Shown: in pieces, positions 51,926-61,216 of the stretch
Position numbering within the stretch: position 1 is the stretch's first letter
Layout of the letters: each line of letters starts with the position of its first letter
Origin: an uncultured Blautia sp.
Lineage (GTDB): Bacteria; Bacillota; Clostridia; Lachnospirales; Lachnospiraceae
DNA: 64,000 nt
Assembly (NCBI GenBank): GCA_900543715.1
Contig: UQSX01000002.1
Coordinates: 40,427 to 104,426, forward strand
Direction of reading: 5' to 3'
The notes under the pieces: model-generated
The model's database searches: none
Told to the model about the DNA's origin: nothing
The model's input: only the letters and a program-made list of their open reading frames with translations
Made by a program: the position numbers and the translations under genes

Positions 51926-53344
51926 ATGCATTTGTTTAAAAATCATCATGAGGACAGAGAAGAAGAGCATGATTTTTCCAAGGGAAGTGTGGCAGGGACC
52001 ATTCTCCGCCTGGCCCTTCCCTTGATCGTGGCTCAGTTTATTAATGTATTGTATAATATCGTAGACAGAATTTATATCGGAAGGATTCCCGGAGCCAGTT
52101 CGGCAGCCCTTACAGGAGTAGGGGTTGCTTTTCCGATTATAACGGCAATCACGGCCTTTTCCAATTTGATAGGCACCGGTGGTCCGCCTCTGTGCTCCAT
52201 CGCCAGGGGAAAAGGCGACGAGGACCGGGCAGAGGGAATCATGGGGACTTCTTTTACCCTTACCCTGATTACCGGGGTACTGCTGATACTGGTGGGAATG
52301 GCGGTAAAGGATCCCCTTCTTTACGCCCTGGGCGCCAGCGATGCTACCTTTAGATATGCAGATGATTATATCAGCATTTACCTTCTGGGCACTGTTTTTG
52401 TTATGATCAGCCTGAGCATGAACGGCTTTATCAACTGCCAGGGATTTGCCAGGACCGGTATGCTTACGGTGCTGATCGGAGCTGTGATCAATATTGTGCT
52501 GGACCCGGTCTTTATTTTTGTATTTGGCATGGGAGTGAAAGGGGCTGCCGTTGCCACAGTCATATCCCAGGCTGTTTCCGCCATATGGGTGGTAAAGTTC
52601 CTTACAGGGAAACATACCCTCCTTCGTATCCGGTTTTCCAGAATGAAGCCGAATCTCAGATATGTAAAAGAAATCCTGGCTCTTGGCCTTTCCGGATTTA
52701 TCATGGCAGCTACCAACTGCGGCGTCCAGATTGTCTGCAATGTGACCCTTCAATCTTTTGGAGGAGACGCTTATGTGGCGGTTATGACCATTGTAAATTC
52801 TGTAAGAGAAGTATTAAGCGTTCCGGTAAGCGGACTGACTCAGGGTTCTCAGCCTGTGATCGGATTTAACTATGGAGCAGGAGAATACAAGAGGGTAAAA
52901 GCAGGAATCAAGGTTATGGCGGCCATTGGCATTGTGTATACCACACTGGCCTGGATCATTACCATGCTGATACCGGGAGTCTTTATTGCTATGTTTAACG
53001 GAGGAGAGGAGCTGATGGAAATTGGAGTTCCCTCCATGAGGATATATTTTTTCGGATTCTGCTTTATGTCCCTGCAGTTTGCGGGGCAGAGCGTATTTAC
53101 AGGGCTGGGAAAAGCCAAACATGCAATTTTTTTCTCACTGCTGAGAAAAGCGGTCATCGTGATTCCTCTTACCCTGTGGCTGCCCCATGTGGCAGGGCTG
53201 GGTGTAAATGGAGTTTTCCTGGCAGAACCGATTTCTAATTTTATCGGAGGTACTGCCTGCTTTGTTACCATGCTTTGCGTGATGTGGCCTGCTTTGTCAG
53301 AGGAAAATGAGCAGAAAATAAAAAAGAAAAAACAGATTAGATAG
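51926..53344 (+). CDS. MATE-family efflux transporter
   Basis: A 472-residue, 12-segment MATE protein: PLIVAQFINVLYNIVDRIYI at TM1 and GFNYGAGEYKR at the start of the second half are family marks. It starts with GGGAGTTGGATC before the ATG, 26 bp after the aminotransferase. It is distinct in sequence from the MATE at 17809. Substrate unknown. Confidence 0.9.
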   Translation: MHLFKNHHEDREEEHDFSKGSVAGTILRLALPLIVAQFINVLYNIVDRIYIGRIPGASSAALTGVGVAFPIITAITAFSNLIGTGGPPLCSIARGKGDEDRAEGIMGTSFTLTLITGVLLILVGMAVKDPLLYALGASDATFRYADDYISIYLLGTVFVMISLSMNGFINCQGFARTGMLTVLIGAVINIVLDPVFIFVFGMGVKGAAVATVISQAVSAIWVVKFLTGKHTLLRIRFSRMKPNLRYVKEILALGLSGFIMAATNCGVQIVCNVTLQSFGGDAYVAVMTIVNSVREVLSVPVSGLTQGSQPVIGFNYGAGEYKRVKAGIKVMAAIGIVYTTLAWIITMLIPGVFIAMFNGGEELMEIGVPSMRIYFFGFCFMSLQFAGQSVFTGLGKAKHAIFFSLLRKAVIVIPLTLWLPHVAGLGVNGVFLAEPISNFIGGTACFVTMLCVMWPALSEENEQKIKKKKQIR

Positions 53345-53353
53345 GGAGAGAGT

Positions 53354-54148
53354 ATGGACCAGTTAGAAAAATACAGAGAAGAACTGATGGCCTGCAATGA
53401 GAAAATTCTGGAGGGACTGCTGGAGAGAAACCAGATTGTGGAAGAACTGATGGCCTATAAAGAGAAAAATAAAATGCCTATGCTCCAGCCTGACCAGGAA
53501 GAAAGACAGCGGAGTTGGCTGGAGAGACAGCTGGAAGGCCACAGACACAAACAAGAAGTAGAGGACGTTTTTCAGGCAATCCTGAAAAGCAGTAAGAAGA
53601 TACAGGCCAGAAAGCTGTTTTCTTACAATATTGTGCTCATTGGATTTATGGGTTCTGGAAAATCTACGATTTCTGAGTACCTTCATACATTGTTTGACAT
53701 GGAAATCATAGAAATGGACCAGATGATCGCCAAGAGAGAGGGAATGAGTATTTCTGACATCTTTGAAACAAGGGGAGAAGAATATTTCCGGAACCTGGAG
53801 ACCAGCCTGCTTATAGAAATGCAGGAACGGACCAATGTGGTGATCTCCTGCGGCGGCGGCGTTCCCCTGAGAGAGCAGAACGTAGTGGAGATGAAGAAAA
53901 ACGGAAGGGTTGTCCTTCTCACAGCCAGTCCTGAGACAATTCTGGAGAGAGTAAAGAACAGTCATGAGCGCCCTCTTCTGGAAAATAATAAAAATACAGA
54001 ATTTATTGCCGGACTGATGGAGGAACGCCGGGAAAAATATAAGGCTGCAGCGGACATTATTGTGGCTACAGACGGAAAGTCAGAACTGGAAATCTGTGAG
54101 GAACTGGTAAAGAAGCTGCTGAAATTTGACAAAAACTGTAATTATTGA
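53354..54148 (+). CDS. Chorismate mutase-shikimate kinase fusion
   Basis: A 264-residue fusion. Residues 1-90 are an AroQ-type helical chorismate mutase (LEKYREELMACNEKILEGLL, ERNQIVEELMAYKEKNK), with Asn where the helix 1 signature usually has Asp. Residues 93-264 are shikimate kinase: Walker A GFMGSGKST from Gly97, DQMIAKREGMSISDIF, RGEEYFRNLE, SCGGGVPLR and the lid region NSHERPLL. It links two steps of the aromatic pathway that flank EPSP synthase and chorismate synthase. A terminator follows. Confidence 0.88.
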   Translation: MDQLEKYREELMACNEKILEGLLERNQIVEELMAYKEKNKMPMLQPDQEERQRSWLERQLEGHRHKQEVEDVFQAILKSSKKIQARKLFSYNIVLIGFMGSGKSTISEYLHTLFDMEIIEMDQMIAKREGMSISDIFETRGEEYFRNLETSLLIEMQERTNVVISCGGGVPLREQNVVEMKKNGRVVLLTASPETILERVKNSHERPLLENNKNTEFIAGLMEERREKYKAAADIIVATDGKSELEICEELVKKLLKFDKNCNY

Positions 54149-54163
54149 CAGAAAATCAGCATA

Positions 54164-54186
54164 GGTCGGTATCAACCGGCCTTTTG
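54164..54186 (+). terminator. Terminator after the aroQ-aroK fusion
   Basis: GGTCGGT (54164-54170) pairs with ACCGGCC (54175-54181), followed by TTTTG. Confidence 0.75.
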
Positions 54187-54201
54187 TTATTTTGCACAAA
54201 A

Positions 54202-54311
54202 GTTAGCTGACTAATTAAAGTTTTGTGAGTTTTTTATAAAATAATTTTAAAATGGCACAAAAAGGGTTGATAAATTAAGGAAATTGCCATATTATAAGTT
54301 AGCCGACTAAC
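54202..54311 (+). promoter_or_regulatory. MarR operon promoter with two operator copies
   Basis: GTTAGCTGACTAAT (54202-54215) and GTTAGCCGACTAAC (54298-54311) are two near-identical dyads, 96 bp apart. TTGATA (54267-54272), 17 bp, TATTAT (54290-54295) forms the promoter, so the second operator covers the transcription start. Autorepression by the MarR protein is the obvious model; the upstream copy could allow looping. Confidence 0.75.
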
Positions 54312-54331
54312 TAATGGAAGGAGATGAAAAA

Positions 54332-54802
54332 ATGGAAACAGAGAAAGCAGAGGAAGGGATGCAGAGTCTGTTTATCAAACTGACCCATCTCTATTTTAAG
54401 AAAGCCTTTGCCCTGGTAAAGGATACTGGCATCCATCCGAAGCAGGCTCCTCTTATCGGACTTTTGTCCTGCCGGGAAGGAATTAGCCAGAAAGAAATTT
54501 CTCAAACTCTCAGGATCAGTCCTCCTACAGTGGCTGTCTCTATCAAAAGACTGGAAAAATCCGGAATTATTGAGAGGAGAGCTGATGAGAAAGACCAGCG
54601 ACTAAGCCGTATATACCTTACAGAAGAAGGTAAAGCTGTAACCAGAAGAGTGAAGGACTGCATTAAAGAAAAAGAAGAAGCAGTGTTCCGGGGATTCTCT
54701 GAAAGTGAACTTTGTCTCCTTCGGCGTTTTTTCCTTCAGATGATCCAAAATCTGGAGGATGACGGCAATGAAAATAACATAGAAAGACAAAATAAGGGGT
54801 GA
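54332..54802 (+). CDS. MarR-family regulator of the ABC exporter
   Basis: A 156-residue winged-helix regulator. GAAGGAG is spaced for ATG 54332 rather than 54314. The DNA-binding part is ISQKEISQTLRISPPTVAVS followed by IKRLEKSGIIERRADEKDQR, with the usual D-x-R wing. Its stop lies 4 bp from the first ABC gene, so repressor and exporter form one operon governed by the twin operators. Confidence 0.9.
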   Translation: METEKAEEGMQSLFIKLTHLYFKKAFALVKDTGIHPKQAPLIGLLSCREGISQKEISQTLRISPPTVAVSIKRLEKSGIIERRADEKDQRLSRIYLTEEGKAVTRRVKDCIKEKEEAVFRGFSESELCLLRRFFLQMIQNLEDDGNENNIERQNKG

Positions 54803-54806
54803 CAGT

Positions 54807-56975
54807 ATGTTAAAAATGTTTCGCTACATGAAGGAGAGATGGTATTACCTTGTGATGATCCTGCTCCTTTTGTTTGTTCAGGCTTTCTGTGACCTGTCTC
54901 TGCCGGACTACACATCGGATATCATCAATGTGGGAATCCAGCAGAAAGGCGTGGAAGACGGAGTGCCTGAGACGATCCGTGAAGAATCCATGGAAAAACT
55001 TTCCCTGTTTATGGATGAAAAGGACCAGACGCAGGTTTTAGACAACTATGATCTGTCAGATGGGATTTATGAATTAAAAGACCTGGATTCTGAAGAAAGG
55101 GAAGAGCTGAACAGTATTCTGGGAATTCCCGAACTGATCGTAACAGGGCTTTCAGACCAATCTTCACAGGAAGTGTCTCAGCTCAGAGAACAGATGGGAA
55201 TCCCTGCAGAAGCAGATATTTTTCAGGTGCTGGAACAGCTCCCAAAGGAACAGCTCACTCAAATGCTTTCTGGAATGAAAGAACAGTTTGAAGAAATGCC
55301 AGACTCGATAGTAACCCAGTCTGCGGTACTTTATGTTCAGGAAGAGTACAGTGCCCAGGGAAAAGACCTGGATCAGATGCAGATGGAATACATCCTTTTT
55401 ACCGGAGCAAAAATGCTGGGCCTGGCCTTTCTGGGAATGGCAGCGGCCATTACCGTTACCTTCCTTTCCGCACAGGTTGCAGCTACACTGGGAAGAAATC
55501 TGAGGAACAGTGTGTACCGGAAAGTAATTACTTTCTCCGGAGCAGAGCTGAATAAATTTTCTACAGCTTCTCTGATCACCAGGAGTACCAACGACGTACA
55601 GCAGATTCAGCTTCTTTTTGCCATGATCTTCCGTATTGTGCTGTATGCCCCAATTCTGGGTATCGGCGGAGTATATAAAGTTTTCCAGACGGACGCTTCT
55701 ATGACCTGGATTCTGGCTCTGGCAGTGGCAGTGATCATGCTTTTTGTAGGTTTGCTGTTTAAGATTGCCATGCCGAAATTTACGAAGCTGCAGTATCTCA
55801 TTGACAATCTGAACCTGGTTGCCAGGGAAATCCTTACCGGCGTTTATGTAATTCGGGCCTTCAGTACGGAGAAACACGAGGAAGAGCGTTTTGAGGACGC
55901 CAACAAAAAACTGATGAAAACGAACCTCTTTGTTAACCGGTGTATGACCTTTATGATGCCGGTGATGATGCTGATCATGAATGGCATTACCGTACTTATC
56001 GTCTGGAACGGTTCTCATGCTGTAAATGACGGAACCATGCAGGTTGGGAATATGATGGCCTTTATGCAGTATGCTATGCAGATCATCATGGCATTCCTGA
56101 TGATCACCATGATGTCTATTATGATACCAAGGGCCAGTGTTTCTGCAAAACGTATCAATGAAATTATGGAGACAGAAGTAAGTATTCAGGATGGAGAAAG
56201 CCATACAGAGCCTTCTGCTGACAGAAAGGGCGAAGTGGTCTTCGAGAACGTGGGATTTGCCTATCCGGGAGCAGATGAAGAGACGATTTCAGATATCAGC
56301 TTTACAGCGAAAAAAGGCGAAACGGTAGCCTTCATCGGAAGTACCGGAAGCGGTAAGAGTACGCTGGTCAACCTGATTCCCAGATTTTTTGATGTGACAA
56401 GAGGACGGATCCTGGTTGACGGTGTGGATATCCGGGAAATGGATCTGCACAGCCTCCGTGAGAGGATTGGTTATGTGCCTCAGAAAGGAGTGCTTTTCTC
56501 TGGAACTATAGATTCCAATATCCGTTACGGAAATGATGAGGCAGCTCCTGAAGAAGTGGAGAGAGCGGCTAAGATTGCTCAGGCCTGGGAGTTTATCCAG
56601 GAAAAAGAAGACGGACTGGAAGATGCCATTGCTCAGGGCGGAACGAACGTGTCCGGAGGACAGAAGCAGCGTCTGTCCATAGCCAGAGCGATTGCCAAGA
56701 ATCCGGAAATCTATATTTTCGATGACAGCTTTTCAGCTCTTGACTATAAGACCGATGTAGTCTTAAGAAGAGCGTTAAAAAAGGAAACTAAGGATGCAAC
56801 GACTCTGATCGTTGCCCAGCGTATCAGCACCATTCTTCATGCAGACAGGATACTGGTACTGGATGAAGGACGTGTGGTTGGTCAGGGAACTCATAAAGAG
56901 CTTTTAAAATCCTGCGACGTATATCGCCAGATTGCCATGTCACAGTTGTCAGAGGAGGAATTAGCCAATGAGTAA
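54807..56975 (+). CDS. Heterodimeric ABC exporter, half with degenerate catalytic site
   Basis: A 722-residue half-transporter with six TMs and an NBD. An insert of about 160 acidic, helical residues lies between TM1 and TM2 (residues 30-195), facing outside. Walker A starts at Gly511 (GSTGSGKST); the signature is a good VSGGQ (615-619), but the Walker B position that should be Glu is Asp640 (FDDSFSALD). In heterodimeric exporters such as BmrCD and TM287/288 this half forms the non-hydrolysing site. Overlaps the next gene by 8 bp. Confidence 0.92.
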   Translation: MLKMFRYMKERWYYLVMILLLLFVQAFCDLSLPDYTSDIINVGIQQKGVEDGVPETIREESMEKLSLFMDEKDQTQVLDNYDLSDGIYELKDLDSEEREELNSILGIPELIVTGLSDQSSQEVSQLREQMGIPAEADIFQVLEQLPKEQLTQMLSGMKEQFEEMPDSIVTQSAVLYVQEEYSAQGKDLDQMQMEYILFTGAKMLGLAFLGMAAAITVTFLSAQVAATLGRNLRNSVYRKVITFSGAELNKFSTASLITRSTNDVQQIQLLFAMIFRIVLYAPILGIGGVYKVFQTDASMTWILALAVAVIMLFVGLLFKIAMPKFTKLQYLIDNLNLVAREILTGVYVIRAFSTEKHEEERFEDANKKLMKTNLFVNRCMTFMMPVMMLIMNGITVLIVWNGSHAVNDGTMQVGNMMAFMQYAMQIIMAFLMITMMSIMIPRASVSAKRINEIMETEVSIQDGESHTEPSADRKGEVVFENVGFAYPGADEETISDISFTAKKGETVAFIGSTGSGKSTLVNLIPRFFDVTRGRILVDGVDIREMDLHSLRERIGYVPQKGVLFSGTIDSNIRYGNDEAAPEEVERAAKIAQAWEFIQEKEDGLEDAIAQGGTNVSGGQKQRLSIARAIAKNPEIYIFDDSFSALDYKTDVVLRRALKKETKDATTLIVAQRISTILHADRILVLDEGRVVGQGTHKELLKSCDVYRQIAMSQLSEEELANE

Positions 56976-58806
56976 TGGAAGACCAAGAGGCCCCATGGGC
57001 GGACATGGAAGAGGAATGTCCGGTGAAAAAGCCAAAAATTTTAAAGGGGCAATGAAAAGACTTTTTATCTATATGGAGAGATACCGTATCCAGCTCTTTG
57101 TGATGATGCTCTTTGCCATAGGAAGTACCGTATTTAACATTATCGGCCCGAAGATTTTGGGTAAGGCCACTACGGAACTTTTCAACGGACTTGTGTCAAA
57201 AATCGGAGGCGGGACAGGAATTGACTTTGAAAAGATTGCACAGATCCTTGCCGGAGCCATGTGTCTGTATGCGGCTAGTGCTGTGTTCTCCTTTGTCCAG
57301 GGCTTTATTATGTCAGGAATCTCCAATAATGTGACTTATAACCTGAGAAAAGATATCTCTGGAAAGCTGAACCGTCTTCCTCTGAAATATTATGAGAGCA
57401 AGACCCATGGAGAAATCCTTTCCCGTATCACTAATGATGTGGATACTCTTCAGACTAGTATCAACCAGAGTTTTACCCAGCTGATCACCTCTGTGACCAC
57501 ATTGATCGGTGTCTTTGTGATGATGCTGTCTATCAATGTATGGATGACTCTGGCGGCTCTTTTAATCCTGCCGGTTTCTATGTTCATCATTGGGAATGTA
57601 ATGAAACATTCCCAGAAATACTTCCGGGATCAGCAGAAGTATCTGGGTGAGGTAAATGGTCAGGTAGAAGAAATCTACAGCGGCCATAATGTAGTAAAAG
57701 CTTTCAACAAAGAAGACGATGTGGTCCGTGAATTTGAAAAGACCAATGACATGCTTTATACTTCCGCCTGGAGATCCCAGTTTTTCTCCGGTATGATGAT
57801 GCCTATTATGCAGTTTGTGGGAAATCTGGGCTATGTGATGGTGGCTCTTTTAGGAGGATATATGGTTATACAGGGAAATGTTGCCGTAGGTGATATCCAG
57901 GCATTCTTTCAGTATATCCGAAACTTTACCCAGCCTATCCAGCAGATCGCTCAGGTAACGAACATGCTCCAGTCCTCAGCGGCTGCCGCAGAGAGAATTT
58001 TCGAGTTTCTGGATGAGGAAGAAGAAGACCAGACTGTGGAGAACCCTGTGGATATCCATACCCTCAGCGGAAATGTAGAAGCTCGTCATGTAGCTTTCGG
58101 TTATAATCCGGATCATATGATCATCCATGATTTTAACACCAAAGTAAAGGAAGGACAGAAAGTAGCCATTGTAGGACCTACTGGTGCAGGAAAGACTACT
58201 ATGATCAAACTGCTGATGCGGTTCTATGACGTAAATTCCGGAGAGATTCTTATTGACGGTCACAATGTGAAAGACTTCAACAGAAGCGAGTTAAGAGAAA
58301 TGTTCGGAATGGTGCTCCAGGATACCTGGCTGTTCCATGGAACTATCATGGAAAATATCCGATACGGACGGCTGGATGCTACTGACGAGGAAGTGATTGC
58401 TGCGGCCAAAGCGGCTCATGTCCATCACTTCATCATGTCCCAGCCGGGAGGCTATCAGATGGTCTTAAATGAAGAGACTAATAATATTTCCCAGGGACAG
58501 AAACAGCTTCTGACTATTGCCAGGGCAATTCTGGCAGACAATAAGATCCTGATCCTGGATGAGGCAACATCCTCTGTAGATACCAGGACCGAGGAACGGA
58601 TACAAAGTGCTATGGATAACCTGATGAAGGGAAGGACCAGCTTTGTTATCGCCCATCGTCTGTCTACTATCCGGGATGCAGACCTTATCCTGGTAATGAA
58701 TGAAGGAGATATCATTGAACAGGGAACCCATGAGGAACTGCTGGCTGCCGGCGGGTTCTATGCAAATCTCTATAACAGCCAGTTTGAAAAGGCGGAGGCG
58801 ATATAA
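56968..58806 (+). CDS. Heterodimeric ABC exporter, catalytic half
   Basis: A 612-residue half-transporter. The N-terminus is short and Gly/Arg-rich (NGRPRGPMGGHGRGMSG), followed by six TMs and the NBD: Walker A GPTGAGKTT, Walker B LILDEATSSVD with the catalytic Glu532, but a degenerate signature ISQGQ (507-511). It complements the partner: the true site combines this Walker A/B with the partner VSGGQ. Likely a drug or peptide exporter induced by the MarR ligand. Confidence 0.93.
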   Translation: MSNGRPRGPMGGHGRGMSGEKAKNFKGAMKRLFIYMERYRIQLFVMMLFAIGSTVFNIIGPKILGKATTELFNGLVSKIGGGTGIDFEKIAQILAGAMCLYAASAVFSFVQGFIMSGISNNVTYNLRKDISGKLNRLPLKYYESKTHGEILSRITNDVDTLQTSINQSFTQLITSVTTLIGVFVMMLSINVWMTLAALLILPVSMFIIGNVMKHSQKYFRDQQKYLGEVNGQVEEIYSGHNVVKAFNKEDDVVREFEKTNDMLYTSAWRSQFFSGMMMPIMQFVGNLGYVMVALLGGYMVIQGNVAVGDIQAFFQYIRNFTQPIQQIAQVTNMLQSSAAAAERIFEFLDEEEEDQTVENPVDIHTLSGNVEARHVAFGYNPDHMIIHDFNTKVKEGQKVAIVGPTGAGKTTMIKLLMRFYDVNSGEILIDGHNVKDFNRSELREMFGMVLQDTWLFHGTIMENIRYGRLDATDEEVIAAAKAAHVHHFIMSQPGGYQMVLNEETNNISQGQKQLLTIARAILADNKILILDEATSSVDTRTEERIQSAMDNLMKGRTSFVIAHRLSTIRDADLILVMNEGDIIEQGTHEELLAAGGFYANLYNSQFEKAEAI

Positions 58807-58861
58807 GCCTCTTCCGGGTGGTATAAAAGTTCTCAAGAATCGCTGTTTATTCTGGGGTGGG

Positions 58862-61201
58862 TCAGAGGAAAAGGCTTATGAGGAGTATGCGGAGTTTTTC
58901 AGGGCCTTTTTTGCCGGACAGGTAGTTTTTTCGCTGGGCCAGATAGAAACGGCGGAGGTTTCGGAGCTTTTTGGGGGTGGTTTTTTCCTGCCCATAGGCC
59001 AGAGCCTCAGCTTCGGCATAGAGGCTGGTAAAATCTTTTTTCTGAGATTCAGGCAGTTTTTCTGAAAGAAGCCGGAAATATTCACGTTCCAGGGGATTTT
59101 CAATTTTTATGGAGAATTCCAGCTCCCACAGTTTTATAAGGTTTTTGAAAACAGTCAGGTAGGCCTGTGTGGGATTTCCGGCGTAATATCCCAGACGGAA
59201 ACGGAAGAGCAGACGGTGGATAAACAGCAGAACCAGGAAAATAATACCCAGGAATAAAGCTGAAAAAAGAAGTCCCTTTATAATCTTTGCAGCAGTGCCG
59301 AGAAGGCTGGCATTTTTACTGCCGTTTCCTGCATCAAAGGCCGGTTCTTCCGGATTGTTTTTGGGGGAAGGGCTTTCTTCCGGAGTTTCCTCAGGCGTTG
59401 GGGTTGTTTCCGGTGCAGAGAAAGAGGCTCCCGGCGTTACCTCCACAGGAACCCAGCCGGCGTTTTGCGTATAGATCTCCACCCAGGCGTGGGCACGGGA
59501 ATCACGAACTTCTCCGATAAAATTCCCCTGACCATCTTCTGAGAGGCTATCTGGGAGAACTGCATAACCGCTGACATATCTGGCGGGAATTCCGTACATT
59601 CGGAAAAGCTGGGCGCCTACAGTAGCAAAATGTATACAAAAGCCAGCCCTTTGTTCATATAGAATCTCCTGAGCCAGAGGCGTGTCTGAAGAAAAAGGCT
59701 CCAGCGCCAGTCTATAAGCAGCATGGCTCCAGAGAAAATTCTGAATTTCTTCTGCGGCGTTCTGAATATCCTGGTCAGTGGGAATTTCCGGCATAGAAGA
59801 ATAAACAGGAAGCTGGTTCAGCTCTTCCAGCACACTTCCCATTTCATTTTCGTCCCAGGAGGTATAGCGGCTGCGGCAGAAGGATTCATAGGCGTACACC
59901 AGTCCCCGGCTGCTCTGAGAAAAATTTTCCAGAGATACCATACCCATGGTATCCAGAGTAAGAGGAAAGACTTGACCAGTGACCCTCTGGGAACTTCTGC
60001 CAGACAGGCGGTTGCTTTCGGAGAGAGAAATGCTATCTCCCTGGCCTGCCAGGGGCAGATAGGTAAATGCCGGAGCTGAAGGAAAGTCCATAGAAAGCTC
60101 CAGAACGTTTTCAGCAGAAACAGCAAATACAGGCAGGCTGTATATGTCCTGGGCCTGTTGACGAGAGAAGCCCATGGATTGGGCATAGGTAAACCATTCT
60201 TCATCTCCAGGAGGATTCCACTGAAAACTTTCATAGTCTGCACCTACGAATCCTCTCAAATAGAGAGTCTGGGAAACAGCCTCGCTGAGCTCTATGGACA
60301 GAACTGTCTGGGAAGTATAGACAGGAGGATTGCTGGTAATAGACTGGCTGTCTGTCTGAGGTTCATAGGAAAACCCGCTGGCGGCTGTTTCATCTCCCTG
60401 TGCGGAGGATACAGAGGGAGCGGATCCTTCTCCGAATAGAAGCTGGTTTCCCACTGCATTGATCCGGTCAGAGAAAGCTTCGCTGGACTGGAAAAGCCAG
60501 GGAGACACCATAGGGGTAAAGAGCCAGGCTGCTGTCAGGAAAAGAATACCCTGCAGAGGAACCGTAAGAAGCCACAGACGGGATACGCTCTGGGGAGAGA
60601 CCGCACCTCTCCAGAGCAGAAAAGCGCCCAGGGGCAGGGCGAAAAGCATAAGGGGCATGTTGACTTCCAGAAGATAGGAACAGAGAATGGGAACTCCCAG
60701 AAGAAGAACAAAAAGTATACGTTTTTTCCAGAGCATTGTCAGAAAGAGCAGAAGGAGATAAAATGCAGCAAAAAAGAAGCAGAGAATCCATTTATCCTTT
60801 ACTATATCCTGGTATCCGGGAAAGAGACGGAGACCATAAACAGCATTGACCAGTTTTTCTACAGCCCCTGCGGCGCTGAAAAACTGCCGGGAAAAATCTT
60901 CCCGGAGGAGAAAAAGCGCCAGCAGCAGTATTCCCCATGCTGCCAGAAAGAGCAGGGCAAAAGAGCTGCTCTTTCGAAGGCTGAAAAGGAGAGCTCCTGA
61001 AAGACCAAAGAGTGTACATAGCCCTGCCATGGACGGAAAGGAGAAACCCGGAGAGAAAATGAGACAAAAGTTCAGAAGAAAACTGCCGCAGGCAAAAAAG
61101 AACAGAAGAAAAGAGCAGAAAAATCCAAAAAGATATGCCCTTCTGTTCTGGATGGCGGGGCCAGTCTTTATAGTAAGCTGAAAATGCTGTTCTTTTTTCA
61201 T
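58862..61201 (-). CDS. Transglutaminase-like membrane protein
   Basis: A 779-residue protein; GGAGG is spaced for the ATG at 61201. Six or seven TMs occupy the first 240 residues, a long extracellular region follows, then a transglutaminase-like domain with catalytic Cys in AGFCIHFATVGAQLFR, His in SRAHAWVEIY and Asp/Glu in VPVEVTPG. A Pro/Glu-rich stretch (PTPEETPEESPSPKNNPEEP) leads to one more TM and a cytoplasmic tail. With DUF58 and MoxR genes it forms a common, poorly understood operon thought to build or cleave surface proteins. Confidence 0.88.
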   Translation of the reverse strand: MKKEQHFQLTIKTGPAIQNRRAYLFGFFCSFLLFFFACGSFLLNFCLIFSPGFSFPSMAGLCTLFGLSGALLFSLRKSSSFALLFLAAWGILLLALFLLREDFSRQFFSAAGAVEKLVNAVYGLRLFPGYQDIVKDKWILCFFFAAFYLLLLFLTMLWKKRILFVLLLGVPILCSYLLEVNMPLMLFALPLGAFLLWRGAVSPQSVSRLWLLTVPLQGILFLTAAWLFTPMVSPWLFQSSEAFSDRINAVGNQLLFGEGSAPSVSSAQGDETAASGFSYEPQTDSQSITSNPPVYTSQTVLSIELSEAVSQTLYLRGFVGADYESFQWNPPGDEEWFTYAQSMGFSRQQAQDIYSLPVFAVSAENVLELSMDFPSAPAFTYLPLAGQGDSISLSESNRLSGRSSQRVTGQVFPLTLDTMGMVSLENFSQSSRGLVYAYESFCRSRYTSWDENEMGSVLEELNQLPVYSSMPEIPTDQDIQNAAEEIQNFLWSHAAYRLALEPFSSDTPLAQEILYEQRAGFCIHFATVGAQLFRMYGIPARYVSGYAVLPDSLSEDGQGNFIGEVRDSRAHAWVEIYTQNAGWVPVEVTPGASFSAPETTPTPEETPEESPSPKNNPEEPAFDAGNGSKNASLLGTAAKIIKGLLFSALFLGIIFLVLLFIHRLLFRFRLGYYAGNPTQAYLTVFKNLIKLWELEFSIKIENPLEREYFRLLSEKLPESQKKDFTSLYAEAEALAYGQEKTTPKKLRNLRRFYLAQRKNYLSGKKGPEKLRILLISLFL

Positions 61202-61216
61202 ATTCATCCTCCAAAG

